From Paracidovorax wautersii (GTDB lineage: Bacteria > Pseudomonadota > Gammaproteobacteria > Burkholderiales > Burkholderiaceae_C), in NCBI RefSeq assembly GCF_031453675.1, contig NZ_JAVIZX010000001.1, positions 4,114,001 through 4,178,000 on the forward strand: a stretch of DNA of 64,000 nt, read 5' to 3'. The notes beneath the pieces are model-generated. The model was not told the DNA's origin and searched no databases. It was given only the letters and a program-made list of their open reading frames with translations. Shown here piece by piece: positions 15,975 to 24,476 of the stretch (positions are counted from its first letter, which is position 1; each line of letters starts with the position of its first letter). The position numbers were made by a program, and so were the translations under genes.

Positions 15975-18179
15975 ATGACGGACCACAGCCACCGCCACGC
16001 GCACGCCGGCCACCCGCACCCCGCCCCCGCGGGCAGCGCCGACACGCCGATCACCGCCGCCTCTCTGCCTGCCGCCATCCCAGCGCGCAGCGGCAAGCCG
16101 CGCATCGAGGTGTCGTGCTGCGGCGGCGGGGGCTGCGCGGCGCCCGCCCCGTCTGCCCCAAAGACAGCCCACGCCCCGGCAGAGCATGGGCATGCCCACG
16201 ACCACGGAGCAGCGGGTGCCCCGGCGGCCCATGACGACCACGACGGCCACGACCACGGCGCCCTGCCCGGCTGGGGTCGCATCGGCGCCGCGCTGGTGGC
16301 GGCCCTCGGGGCCGAACTGCTGCACCTGGCCGCGCCGGACACCGCCGTCTGGCACTACGGCGGCATGGCCCTGGCCGCGGCGGCCATCCTGCTGGCCGGG
16401 TTGGGCATCTACCGCAGCGGCTGGAAGTCGCTGCTGCGCGGGCAACTGGGCATCAGCGCGCTGATGGCCGTGGCCGTCACCGGCGCCTTCCTGATCGGCC
16501 AGTGGCCCGAGGCCGCCATGGTGATGGCGCTTTACGCGCTGGCCGAGCGCATCGAGGAACGCGCCGTGGGCCGCGCCCGCGACGCCATCGGCGCCCTGCT
16601 GGCCCTGAGCCCCGACGAGGCCGACATGCAGCAACCGGACGGCCAATGGCGCACCGTGGCCGCGGCCGAGGTGCCCGTGGACGCCATCGTGCGCGTGCGC
16701 CCCGGCGGCCGCGTCCCGCTGGACGGCGTGGTCACCGCCGGCCGCAGCGCCGTCGACGAATCCAGCGTGACCGGCGAGAGCCTGGCCGTGGACAAGGCGC
16801 CCGGCGACAAGCTGTACGCCGGCACGCTCAACGCCCAATCCGAGCTGGAACTGCGCGTGACCGCCGCCACCGGCCACACCACGCTGGACCGCATCATCCG
16901 CGCCGTGGAAGAGGCCCAGGGCGCCCGCGCGCCCACGCAGCGCTTCGTGGACCGCTTCGCGGCCGTCTACACGCCGGCCGTGTTCGTGCTGGCGCTCGGC
17001 GTGGCCGTGGGCGCGCCGTTGCTGCTGGGCTGGACATGGCTGGACGCCATCTACCGCGCACTGGTGCTGCTGGTCATCGCCTGCCCCTGCGCGCTGGTGC
17101 TGGCCACGCCCGTCACCGTGGTGAGCGGCCTGGCCGCGGCCGCGCGGCGCGGCATCCTCATCAAGGGCGGCAACTGGCTGGAGCTGGCCCGCGGCGTACG
17201 CGCCGTGGCCTTCGACAAGACCGGCACCGTCACGGCCGGCCGGCCCGTGCTGGTGGGGCAGCAAACGCTCGGCGACGACAGCGCCCGCGACGTGGCCGCC
17301 GCCCTGGCGGGCCGCTCGGACCACCCCGTGTCCCTGGCCATCGCCGCCGGCCTGGCCGCTCAGGACGCGGCCGCGCACGAGCCGCTCGCGGTGCAGGATT
17401 TCACCGCCCTGCCCGGCCGCGGCGTGCAGGCGCACGTCGGCGGCGGCCTCTGGTGGCTGGGCAACCGCCGCCTGATGCAGGAGCGCGGCCTGTGGAACGA
17501 CACCGTGGAAGCGGCCGCCGCCCGGCACGAATCGCAGGGCCGCAGCGTGACCCTGCTGGCCGACACCACCGCCGTGCGCGCGCTTTACGCCGTGTCCGAC
17601 ACCCTGCGCCCGCAGGCCAGGGATGCCGTGGCCGACCTGCGCGCTTTAGGCATCGTGCCCGTCATGCTCACGGGCGACCACGCCGCCGCCGCCCAGGCCG
17701 CCGCGCGCGAGGCCGGCATCGACGAAGTGCAGGCCAGTCTGCTGCCCGAACAGAAGCTCGCCGCCATCGCCGCGCTGCAGCAAAAGCACGGCATGACCGC
17801 CATGGCCGGCGACGGCATCAACGACGCGCCCGCCCTGGCCAAGGCCGACATCGGCTTTGCCATGGGCGGCGCAGGCACTGACGTCGCCATGGAAACGGCC
17901 GACGTGGTCATCATGAACGACGACCTGCGCCGCGTGGCCGAGACGGTGCGCCTGTCGCGCCGCACGCATGCGGTGCTGATGCAGAACATCGCCCTGGCCC
18001 TGGGCATCAAGCTGGTGTTCTTCGGCCTGGCCCTGGCCGGGCAGGCCACCATGTGGATGGCCGTGTTCGCCGACATGGGCGCCAGCCTGCTGGTGGTGGG
18101 CAACGGGCTGCGCATGCTGCGGGCTGAGCGCCCGGAGGCGACGCTCTCAAAACAAGAGCATGCTGCGCCGGCCGCATAA
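15975..18179 (+). CDS. cadA: Zn2+/Cd2+/Pb2+-exporting P-type ATPase
   Basis: 734-residue P1B-type pump that exports soft divalent metals. Motifs in order: TGES (in VTGESLAVDK), the membrane CPC (VIACPCALVLATPV), the phosphorylation site DKTGTVTAGRP, the HP locus (SDHPVSLA), MLTGDHAAAA, and GDGINDAPALAKADIGFAMG. The last helices carry the conserved Lys (LGIKLVFFG) and Asp (FADMGASLLVVGNG) of the P1B-2 subgroup. The N-terminus lacks the usual HMA fold with CxxC. Instead it has about 95 residues rich in His, with the cysteine cluster VSCCGGGGC. It is divergent from its MerR regulator. Confidence 0.93.
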   Translation: MTDHSHRHAHAGHPHPAPAGSADTPITAASLPAAIPARSGKPRIEVSCCGGGGCAAPAPSAPKTAHAPAEHGHAHDHGAAGAPAAHDDHDGHDHGALPGWGRIGAALVAALGAELLHLAAPDTAVWHYGGMALAAAAILLAGLGIYRSGWKSLLRGQLGISALMAVAVTGAFLIGQWPEAAMVMALYALAERIEERAVGRARDAIGALLALSPDEADMQQPDGQWRTVAAAEVPVDAIVRVRPGGRVPLDGVVTAGRSAVDESSVTGESLAVDKAPGDKLYAGTLNAQSELELRVTAATGHTTLDRIIRAVEEAQGARAPTQRFVDRFAAVYTPAVFVLALGVAVGAPLLLGWTWLDAIYRALVLLVIACPCALVLATPVTVVSGLAAAARRGILIKGGNWLELARGVRAVAFDKTGTVTAGRPVLVGQQTLGDDSARDVAAALAGRSDHPVSLAIAAGLAAQDAAAHEPLAVQDFTALPGRGVQAHVGGGLWWLGNRRLMQERGLWNDTVEAAAARHESQGRSVTLLADTTAVRALYAVSDTLRPQARDAVADLRALGIVPVMLTGDHAAAAQAAAREAGIDEVQASLLPEQKLAAIAALQQKHGMTAMAGDGINDAPALAKADIGFAMGGAGTDVAMETADVVIMNDDLRRVAETVRLSRRTHAVLMQNIALALGIKLVFFGLALAGQATMWMAVFADMGASLLVVGNGLRMLRAERPEATLSKQEHAAPAA

Positions 18180-18244
18180 GCCCCAGAGCCATTTTTTTGC
18201 CATGACCGACTTGGTGCATTTCCGGCCCGCGGCGTCGCGGCCCC

Positions 18245-20386
18245 TCAGAACCGGACGGTGGCGCTGAGGTTGAAGCTGCGCGGGTCGCCCGCCTTGACGT
18301 AGTTGCCGTACTGGTAGAGCCAGTACCGCTTGTCAGCCGCGTTGTTGAGGGCGAAGCGGAAGGTGGTGTCGTGGCCGCCCACCACCGTGTCGTAGGTGGC
18401 GCCCAGGTTCAGCAGGGTGAAACCATCGGTGCGCAGGTCATTGGCGGGGCGCAGCATGGTCGGGCCGGTGTGCTTGACGCCGGCCGTCAGCTGCAGCCCC
18501 GGCAGCTGGGGCACGCGGTAGGCCACCTGCGCCGTGGCCACCACCTTGGGCGCGCCCACGACGCGGTTGCCGGCATAGGCATTGCCCCGGCCATATTCGG
18601 GATCCAGCAGCATCAGGCTGCCGCCCACGCGCCACGGACGGCCCAGGCGGGCCGTCGCGCCCAGCTCCACCCCCTGTAAGGTGGACTCGCCGTCCTGCAC
18701 CAGCGTGTTGCTGGCATTGACGTACTCCGCCTTCTTCTCGATGCGGAACACGGCGGCCGTGGCGGACCAGGCAGCGCGTTCGGTCTTCACCCCCAGTTCG
18801 TACTGCCGGCTCTTGAGCGGGTCGAGCACGGCGCCGTAGTTGGTGTACGCAAGGTTGGTGACGGCAGTGCCCGGTTCCAGCGCCTCCACATAGCTGGCGT
18901 ACGCCATCGTCTGCGGCGCAAACCGGTACATCAAGGCCAGGGACGGCGTCAGCACCCCCGACTGGCTGTAGCGCGAGGACTCTGCCCCGCTGGTGCTGAA
19001 GCTGCGCTGCACGTAGTTGGTGTAGCGCAGGCCGGCCAGCACGGACCATTGTTCGTTGAGCGCCACGGTGTCGCTGGCATACACCGTCTTCTGGGTGGTC
19101 TCGGCGGCGCGGTACAGACCCAGGCTGCCGAAGTCGCCCACGCTGTAGTACGGCAGGTTGTTCTGCGTGCCCAGGTTGCCGGTGCCGACCGGGCCATAGA
19201 AACCCGCGGACGAATAGTCATTGCCCTGCTGCTGCCAGCTGGCGCCTGCGACGATCTGGTGGCTGATGCCGCCAGTGCGCAAGCGGCCCTGCACCTGGGC
19301 ATCGAGCTGGTTGAACTGGTAGGACTCGCCGTAGTCGGACCGGTCGTTGCTGTAGTTGCCGGCGGCGTCCAGCAGATTTAGCACCGATTCGTTGCGGCGC
19401 GTGCGCGTGCTGCTGTGGCTATAGGCCGTGCGCACCTGCCAGTCGGGGGCGATCTGGTATTTGAGGCCCGTCGAGACGTACTTGAACGTGTTGTCGGCGT
19501 AGGCGCCGGGCCCGACCATGCGGCCGTTGTCGTTGTCCACGGGCGAGGGCAGGCGGCCGCCCGTGATGCCGAAGGTGGTGATGGTGGGCTCGGCGTCCTT
19601 GGACAGCCTGTCCTGGTACAGCGCCTGAAAGTCCCAGGTCAGATCGCGGCTCAGGCGCGCGTCCAGTGCGAGCGACAACGCATTGCGGCGCAAATGGCCC
19701 TCGTTGAAGGTATCGCCCTCCTCGCGGGTGGCGTTCAGGCGGTAGCCGATCTGGCCGTCCTGGCCCAGGCGCCCGCCCAGGTCGGCATGGCCGCGCCACA
19801 GCCGCTGGGACATGACACCCAGGGTCACGCTGCGCACCGGCTCGGCGGTGGGCTTCTTGGTGACGTAATTCACCAGCCCGCCCGGCGCACCGAACCCGTA
19901 CATGAAGCCGGTGGCGCCCTTGAGCAGTTCGACCTGTTCCATGTGCTCGTACGGCAGCACCGTCACGTAGCTGATGAAGGGATGGCCGTCGATGCGGTAG
20001 CCGTTCTGCCAATCCAGCTCCAGGCCGCGCACCGTGAGGTAGCTCGCCCAGGCGCCCACGCTGGCGCTGTTGTCGGACACCGAAGCATCGGTGAAGAAAA
20101 CGTCGCCCAGCTTGTTGGGTGTGGTCTGCTCGATGGTCTCGGCCGTCACCACCCGGCTGGAATACGGGGTATCAAGCGCGCTGCGGTCGCCCAGCGCACC
20201 GTTGGCGACCGGGCGGCGCAGTTGCAGGTCGGTGGCATCCTCCAGCGCGGCACGCACGGTGACATCGGTCAGCCGGGCTTCCGATGCAGCGCCCTCCTGT
20301 GCGTGTGCGGCAGCGCAGGCCAGCACACTGGCCAGGAAGAGGGGCGAAAGGGTCGCGGAGGGACGGGCAGAGCGGGAACGGCGCAT
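18245..20386 (-). CDS. TonB-dependent siderophore receptor
   Basis: Outer-membrane beta-barrel receptor for ferric siderophores, 713 residues from ATG 20386. A signal peptide (LFLASVLACAAAHAQ) is followed by the plug domain, with a TonB-box-like region and the conserved stretches YLTVRGLELDWQNGYRIDG and ELLKGATGFMYGFGAPGGLV then NYVTKKP, and a C-terminal barrel ending in the typical aromatic residue (SATVRF). An in-frame TTG at 20404 would precede the signal peptide and is unlikely. A good Fur box lies just upstream, so expression should rise under iron starvation. The ligand cannot be told from sequence; siderophore synthesis genes are not in the window. Confidence 0.93.
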   Translation of the reverse strand: MRRSRSARPSATLSPLFLASVLACAAAHAQEGAASEARLTDVTVRAALEDATDLQLRRPVANGALGDRSALDTPYSSRVVTAETIEQTTPNKLGDVFFTDASVSDNSASVGAWASYLTVRGLELDWQNGYRIDGHPFISYVTVLPYEHMEQVELLKGATGFMYGFGAPGGLVNYVTKKPTAEPVRSVTLGVMSQRLWRGHADLGGRLGQDGQIGYRLNATREEGDTFNEGHLRRNALSLALDARLSRDLTWDFQALYQDRLSKDAEPTITTFGITGGRLPSPVDNDNGRMVGPGAYADNTFKYVSTGLKYQIAPDWQVRTAYSHSSTRTRRNESVLNLLDAAGNYSNDRSDYGESYQFNQLDAQVQGRLRTGGISHQIVAGASWQQQGNDYSSAGFYGPVGTGNLGTQNNLPYYSVGDFGSLGLYRAAETTQKTVYASDTVALNEQWSVLAGLRYTNYVQRSFSTSGAESSRYSQSGVLTPSLALMYRFAPQTMAYASYVEALEPGTAVTNLAYTNYGAVLDPLKSRQYELGVKTERAAWSATAAVFRIEKKAEYVNASNTLVQDGESTLQGVELGATARLGRPWRVGGSLMLLDPEYGRGNAYAGNRVVGAPKVVATAQVAYRVPQLPGLQLTAGVKHTGPTMLRPANDLRTDGFTLLNLGATYDTVVGGHDTTFRFALNNAADKRYWLYQYGNYVKAGDPRSFNLSATVRF

Positions 20387-20403
20387 GGCTTGTGATGATT
20401 GCA

Positions 20404-20422
20404 AATGAGAATGATTATTATC
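20404..20422 (-). promoter_or_regulatory. Fur box upstream of the siderophore receptor
   Basis: On the minus strand GATAATAATCATTCTCATT, close to the 19-bp Fur consensus GATAATGATAATCATTATC as three ATAAT/ATTCT-type hexamers. It lies 17 bp before the ATG at 20386, where bound Fur would cover the promoter or start region. Confidence 0.85.
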
Positions 20423-20811
20423 AAATAAATCTTCTGAAGATCGAACGCCGTGCCGACGCCGATCCGCGCTGTTGCACGCAGATCACACCCCCGACGCGTG
20501 CCAGCCCTTCCTGCGGGCAGGCAGAGCATCAACCACCCGCCATGGCGGAGGGGTGACAGCGCTGGCGCATGTCTTGCTCAAGACACACACAGAGCGTGCC
20601 GTACGCCCCTTCCGGCCCTTCACCGATCTAATGGTTTTCCCTAGAATCTCGTCCATCGTTCAGCACAGCAAGGTCCGGCGCTCTTGTTTCGGGAGCGCCC
20701 GGCCGATCCCGCGCCAGCGCTTGACGCAGCACAAGCGCGGCGCCGCACCAGCGTGGTGCAATCCGCGCCCGCGCGCCTGACTGCCACCGCACCCGTTCAA
20801 AGACCGCCACC
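20423..20811. other. Intergenic region between the TonB receptor and yitT genes
   Basis: 389 bp with no supported gene. It contains the upstream side of the receptor promoter and, near 20642-20647, a TAGAAT hexamer with a TTCACC 17 bp before it, a plausible promoter for the downstream membrane protein. Short open frames here have no ribosome sites or recognisable products. Confidence 0.5.
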
Positions 20812-21435
20812 ATGAGCACATCCACCTCTGCCCTGCCCCCCGCGGTTCCGCACAGCACCGTCGAAGACACGCTCGCCCTGTTCACCGGCGTGCTGCTGAT
20901 CTCCGTCGGCGTGGCGTTCTTCACCAGCGCTGGCCTGCTCACGGGCGGCACGGCGGGCCTGGCCTTCCTGCTGCACTACGCCACGGGCATCAGCTTCGGC
21001 AAGCTGTTTTTCGTGCTCAACCTGCCGTTCTACTGGCTGGCCTGGCGCAAGATGGGGCGCGCCTTCACGTTCAAGACCTTCCTGGCGATCCTGCTGCTGT
21101 CGGTGCTGACCGAGCTGCAGAGCCGCTTCCTGCAGATCAACAACCTGCAGCCGCTGTACGCCGCCATCGCGGGCGGGCTGATCACCGGCACCGGCTTCCT
21201 GGTGCTGTTCCGCCACCGCTGCAGCCTCGGCGGCGTGGGCATCCTTGCGCTGTACCTGCAGGACCGCTACGGCTGGCGCGCCGGCAAGGTGCAGATGGGC
21301 GTGGATTGCTGCATCGTGGCGCTGGCCCTGTTCACCGTGCAGCCCATGCAGGTGCTGTGGTCCATCGTGGGCGCCGTGGCGCTCAACCTGGTGCTGGCCA
21401 TGAACCACCGGCCGGGGCGCTACACAGCCGTCTGA
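20812..21435 (+). CDS. YitT-family membrane protein
   Basis: 207 residues with about five or six hydrophobic helices. The N-terminal part shows the YitT/DUF161 pattern: LFTGVLLISVGVAFFTSAGL, LLTGGTAGLAFLLHYATGIS and FGKLFFVLNLPFYWLAW. Further on are GGLITGTGFLVLFRHRCSLG and GGVGILALYLQDRYGW. The family's function is not settled; members are predicted inner-membrane transport-like proteins. It stands alone, 377 bp from the start of the upstream gene, with a candidate promoter near 20642. Confidence 0.85.
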   Translation: MSTSTSALPPAVPHSTVEDTLALFTGVLLISVGVAFFTSAGLLTGGTAGLAFLLHYATGISFGKLFFVLNLPFYWLAWRKMGRAFTFKTFLAILLLSVLTELQSRFLQINNLQPLYAAIAGGLITGTGFLVLFRHRCSLGGVGILALYLQDRYGWRAGKVQMGVDCCIVALALFTVQPMQVLWSIVGAVALNLVLAMNHRPGRYTAV

Positions 21436-21484
21436 CCGCAGCCCGCGCCAGGAACTCCCGGCGCGGCGCCGTATCATCCCTTCC

Positions 21485-21940
21485 ATGCGCCGTGGCCTGT
21501 TTCTGCTGCTGATCGTGCTGACCGCCTTGCGGGGCCTGGCCGGCCCGGCCATGGCCGCTTCGCACGCTGGCCCTGGCGCCATCGAGTCCGCAGCATCGGT
21601 GGCGCATGCCGTCCATGCCGCAGCCGGTAGTGCGGCCCCGTCTGCGGCCCACCACAGCGCCGCAGCGCCGAAGACGGACGCATCCGCGCCCGGATGCCAC
21701 GGCGCCTCGGCGCAGCACGGCGACGCCACCGGCACCGCGAACTGCGCGGCGCACGATGCCGGCGGCGCAGCGCATCCGCATGCGGCCTGCTCCGACTGCG
21801 AGATCTGCCACACGGCGGTGGCTGCTCCACCTGCCGGCCCCGGCGCAGTGCTGGCGGCCGCCGGCCCCGCCCCTGACCGGCACTCCACCCGCTTTGCCAG
21901 CGCTCCCGCGGCGCAGGCCATCAAGCCGCCCATCGCCTGA
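21485..21940 (+). CDS. Exported His/Cys-rich protein, probably metal-binding
   Basis: 151 residues. A signal peptide (MRRGLFLLLIVLTALRGLAG, cleaved near PAMAA) is followed by a low-complexity Ala/His-rich stretch with scattered Cys (APGCHGAS, GTANCAAHDAG), then HAACSDCEICHTAVAAP, a CxxCxxC metal-binding-like cluster. Its shape resembles the small copper-linked CopL/DUF2946 proteins, but I cannot assign a family firmly. It precedes a cupredoxin gene and a DUF411 gene on the same strand, supporting a role in periplasmic copper or other metal handling. The gap to the next gene is 187 bp, so it may be separately transcribed. Confidence 0.65.
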   Translation: MRRGLFLLLIVLTALRGLAGPAMAASHAGPGAIESAASVAHAVHAAAGSAAPSAAHHSAAAPKTDASAPGCHGASAQHGDATGTANCAAHDAGGAAHPHAACSDCEICHTAVAAPPAGPGAVLAAAGPAPDRHSTRFASAPAAQAIKPPIA

Positions 21941-22127
21941 GGCGGGCGGCGCACGCGCCCTCGCTACCACCGCAGCGCCCCGGCGCCGCGCCAGCCACCC
22001 TGCAGGCGCAAGCCGGCGCGCTCCGCCCTCCTCCGAACAACGTCCTGCTTCCCGCACCGGACGGTCTGGCCTGACCAGGCCTCTCCGTGACGCGCCGAGG
22101 CCGTGACCCCTGATGACTTGATCGACC

Positions 22128-22715
22128 ATGAAAACTATCAAAACAATAGCTGCCTGCGCTTTACTGGCAAGCGCCATGGGCGCTTTTGCCCATGAGCCCG
22201 GCGCACATCCCCCGGCCGGCACGCACGGTGCGGCCCACGCCGCGCCGGCACAGCAGGCCTGGGGCATTGCCGCCCCGCAAGGTGCCAAGGCCCGCACCAT
22301 CGATGTGACCATGACCGATGCCATGCGCTTCGAGCCTGCGCACATCGACGTGCGCCAAGGCGAGACCGTGCGCCTGCGCGTGCACAACCGCGGCCAGGCC
22401 ATGCACGAGCTGGTGCTGGGCACCGACCCGTCGCTGGCCGAGCACGCGCAGATGATGCGCAGCCACCCCGGCATGCCGCACGATGCGCCCTACATGGCCC
22501 ATGTCCCGCCGGGCCGGTCCGGCACCATCCTTTGGACCTTCAACCGCCCGGGGCAGTTCGCCTTCGCCTGCCTGGTGGCGGGACATTTCGAGGCCGGCAT
22601 GGTGGGTACGCTCACCGTCCGCCCCGCCGGCAGCGATCGACCCGGCCGTGCGCCCGCCCACGCCCATCCCGCCCCCGCCACGCCCTCCACATCTCAGGAA
22701 AGGACCCACCCATGA
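22128..22715 (+). CDS. Periplasmic cupredoxin-like copper protein with repeat-derived signal peptide
   Basis: 195 residues. Type-I copper ligands are visible: His in QAMHELVLG, then Cys, His and Met in FACLVAGHFEAGM. The cupredoxin fold spans about residues 55-165 (IDVTMTDAMRFEPAHIDVRQ), and a Pro/His-rich tail follows. The signal peptide MKTIKTIAACALLASAMGAF (cleaved after FA, before HEPG) is encoded almost entirely by a copy of the dispersed repeat. The stop overlaps the start of the DUF411 gene (ATGA), so the two are coupled. Similar proteins next to DUF411 are found in copper-resistance loci. Confidence 0.88.
   Translation: MKTIKTIAACALLASAMGAFAHEPGAHPPAGTHGAAHAAPAQQAWGIAAPQGAKARTIDVTMTDAMRFEPAHIDVRQGETVRLRVHNRGQAMHELVLGTDPSLAEHAQMMRSHPGMPHDAPYMAHVPPGRSGTILWTFNRPGQFAFACLVAGHFEAGMVGTLTVRPAGSDRPGRAPAHAHPAPATPSTSQERTHP
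22134..22192 (+). repeat. Dispersed Comamonadaceae-type repeat, copy B (inside a coding region)
   Basis: Reads ACTATCAAAACAATAGCTG, then CCTGCGCTTTACTGGCAAG, then CGCCATGGGCGCTTTTGCC. It is nearly identical to copy A at 9444, with the same inverted GCGCTT/AAGCGC blocks. Unlike the other copies it lies within a gene, where it is read in frame as the hydrophobic core of the cupredoxin signal peptide. Confidence 0.85.
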
Positions 22716-23227
22716 CTGCACGCCTTCACACCTCCACGCGCCGCCGCTGGATCGGCCAGACGCTGCCCCTCTTGGCGCTGGCGAGCCTCCCCGGCCTGCT
22801 GCGCGCCGCACCGCCCGCATCGCCGGCGGCCACGGCCGTCGAGGTCTGGAAAGACCCGAACTGCGGCTGCTGCAAGGACTGGATCGACCACATGCAGGCC
22901 CACGGCTTCCAGATGACCGTGCACGAAAGCGGCAATGCCGCCGTGCGCAGCCGCCTGGGGCTGCCGGCCAAGCTCGGCTCCTGCCACACGGCCCTGGTCG
23001 GCGGCTATCTGCTGGAAGGCCACGTGCCCGCTGCTGACGTGCAGCGCCTGCTGCGCGACAAGCCCCGCGCCCTGGGCCTGGCCGTACCCGGCATGCCCGT
23101 GGGTTCGCCCGGCATGGACGGCGCCATCTACGGCGGGCGCAAGGACCCGTACGAGGTGTTGCTCGTCGCCCGCGACGGCAGCACCACCGTGTTCAGCCGC
23201 TACCACCAGGGCAAGGCGCCGGCCTGA
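22712..23227 (+). CDS. DUF411 family periplasmic metal-binding protein
   Basis: 171 residues from ATG 22712. A twin-Arg-like signal (TRRRWIGQTLPLLALASLPG) is followed by the DUF411 core: VEVWKDPNCGCCKDWIDHMQ, with CxCC as the likely metal or thiol site, then VRSRLGLPAKLGSCHTALVG, GYLLEGHVPA and PGMPVGSPGMDGA. The family is linked to copper and silver resistance loci. The three-arginine signal hints at Tat export, though it lacks the full SRRxFLK pattern. It is translationally coupled to the cupredoxin. A longer frame upstream is only a shadow of that gene. Confidence 0.88.
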   Translation: MTARLHTSTRRRWIGQTLPLLALASLPGLLRAAPPASPAATAVEVWKDPNCGCCKDWIDHMQAHGFQMTVHESGNAAVRSRLGLPAKLGSCHTALVGGYLLEGHVPAADVQRLLRDKPRALGLAVPGMPVGSPGMDGAIYGGRKDPYEVLLVARDGSTTVFSRYHQGKAPA

Positions 23228-23341
23228 GCTTGGCGGCTCCAAGCCGTGCAGCACGGTGCGGCGGTGCGGCCATGCACCGGGCAGAGCGGGCCGCATCGGG
23301 TGCCCGGTTGGCCGGCCATGCACCGCGGCCGCCACCGCTCC

Positions 23342-23400
23342 TTTTTCGATAGCTGTTAGCGCTTTCCTACAAAGCTCTGGCGGCATTTTTGACCTGAAAC
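23342..23400 (+). repeat. Dispersed Comamonadaceae-type repeat, copy C
   Basis: Reads TTTTTCGATAGCTGTTAGCG, then CTTTCCTACAAAGCTCTGGC, then GGCATTTTTGACCTGAAAC. It keeps ATAGCTG and the GCGCTT block and shows the full-length tail GGCATTTTTGACC of the family. It sits in the 244-bp gap after the DUF411 gene; nothing else is evident there. Confidence 0.75.
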
Positions 23401-23471
23401 TTCGTCGCCCCCGCGGCAGGGCCGTCGTCTTCGGCTATGGTGGCGCCTTCCCCGCTGCAGCCCGCCCCGCC

Positions 23472-24476
23472 ATGCCTGACCGCTCCGACACCGATCCCGG
23501 CTCCATCACCCGCGTGGCGGGTATCGAGGTCGGCCATTTCACCGACCCGCGCCGCCCCACGGGCTGCAGCGTGGTCATCGCCCGGGCCGGCGCCGTGGGC
23601 GGCGTGGACGTGCGCGGCGCCGCGCCCGGCACGCGCGAGACCGATCTGCTGGAGCCCACCCACCTTGTCGACCAGGTACATGCCATCGTGCTCGCCGGCG
23701 GCAGCGCCTGGGGGCTGGAGGCCGCGACCGGCGCCGTGCGTTGGCTGGAGGAGCGCGGCGTGGGCCTGGACGTGGGCTACGGCCGCCTGCCCCTGGTGCC
23801 GGCTGCCGTGCTGTTCGACCTGCCCGCGGGCGATGCGCGCATCCGCCCGGACGCCGCGGCCGGCTACGCCGCCTGCGCCGCCGCCACGCGCGGCGATCCG
23901 GCCGAAGGCAACGTGGGCGCCGGCGCGGGCGCTGTGGTGGGCAAGGTGTTCGGGCTGGACCGGGCCATGAAGGGCGGCATCGGCACGGCCAGCATCACCG
24001 TGGACGGCATCACGGTAGGCGCCCTCATCGCCTGCAACGCCTTGGGCGATGTGATCGACCCCGACACCGCGCAGCCCGTGGCCGGCGCACGCACGCCGGA
24101 CGGCCTGCGGCTGGCCGACACGCGCCGCGCCCTGCTGCGCGGCGAGGGACCCTGCCCCGTGCTGGCCGGCAGCAACACCACCATCGGCGTGATCGCCACC
24201 GACGCCACCCTCACCAAAGCCCAGGCCCGCCGCCTGGCCGTGGCCGCGCACGACGGCCTGGCGCGCAGCATCAACCCGGTCCACACCATGTCGGACGGCG
24301 ACACGCTCTTCACCCTGGGCACCGGTGCCGCCGGACGCACGCTGGGCATGATGACCCTGTCGGCCATGGCCGCCGAGGTCACGGCCCGTGCCACGCTGCG
24401 GGCCGTGCGCGCCGCACGGTCGCTCACCACCGACAGCGGCCTGTGGCTGCCCTGCGCGGCGGAACTGGCGCCATGA
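23472..24476 (+). CDS. P1-family (DmpA/S58-like) aminopeptidase
   Basis: 334 residues. It belongs to the self-processing N-terminal-nucleophile family that includes DmpA and BapA. Signatures: GIEVGHFTDPRRPTGCSVVI, VHAIVLAGGSAWGLEAATGA, EGNVGAGAGAVVGKVFGLDR, GSNTTIGVIATDATLTKAQ and the C-terminal HTMSDGDTLFTLGTG. Some members cleave beta-peptides; the substrate here is unknown. No signal peptide is seen, so it is probably cytoplasmic. Its stop overlaps the start of the TAXI receptor gene (ATGA). The start ATG at 23472 gives the standard N-terminus; an ATG at 23437 is in another frame. Confidence 0.88.
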   Translation: MPDRSDTDPGSITRVAGIEVGHFTDPRRPTGCSVVIARAGAVGGVDVRGAAPGTRETDLLEPTHLVDQVHAIVLAGGSAWGLEAATGAVRWLEERGVGLDVGYGRLPLVPAAVLFDLPAGDARIRPDAAAGYAACAAATRGDPAEGNVGAGAGAVVGKVFGLDRAMKGGIGTASITVDGITVGALIACNALGDVIDPDTAQPVAGARTPDGLRLADTRRALLRGEGPCPVLAGSNTTIGVIATDATLTKAQARRLAVAAHDGLARSINPVHTMSDGDTLFTLGTGAAGRTLGMMTLSAMAAEVTARATLRAVRAARSLTTDSGLWLPCAAELAP

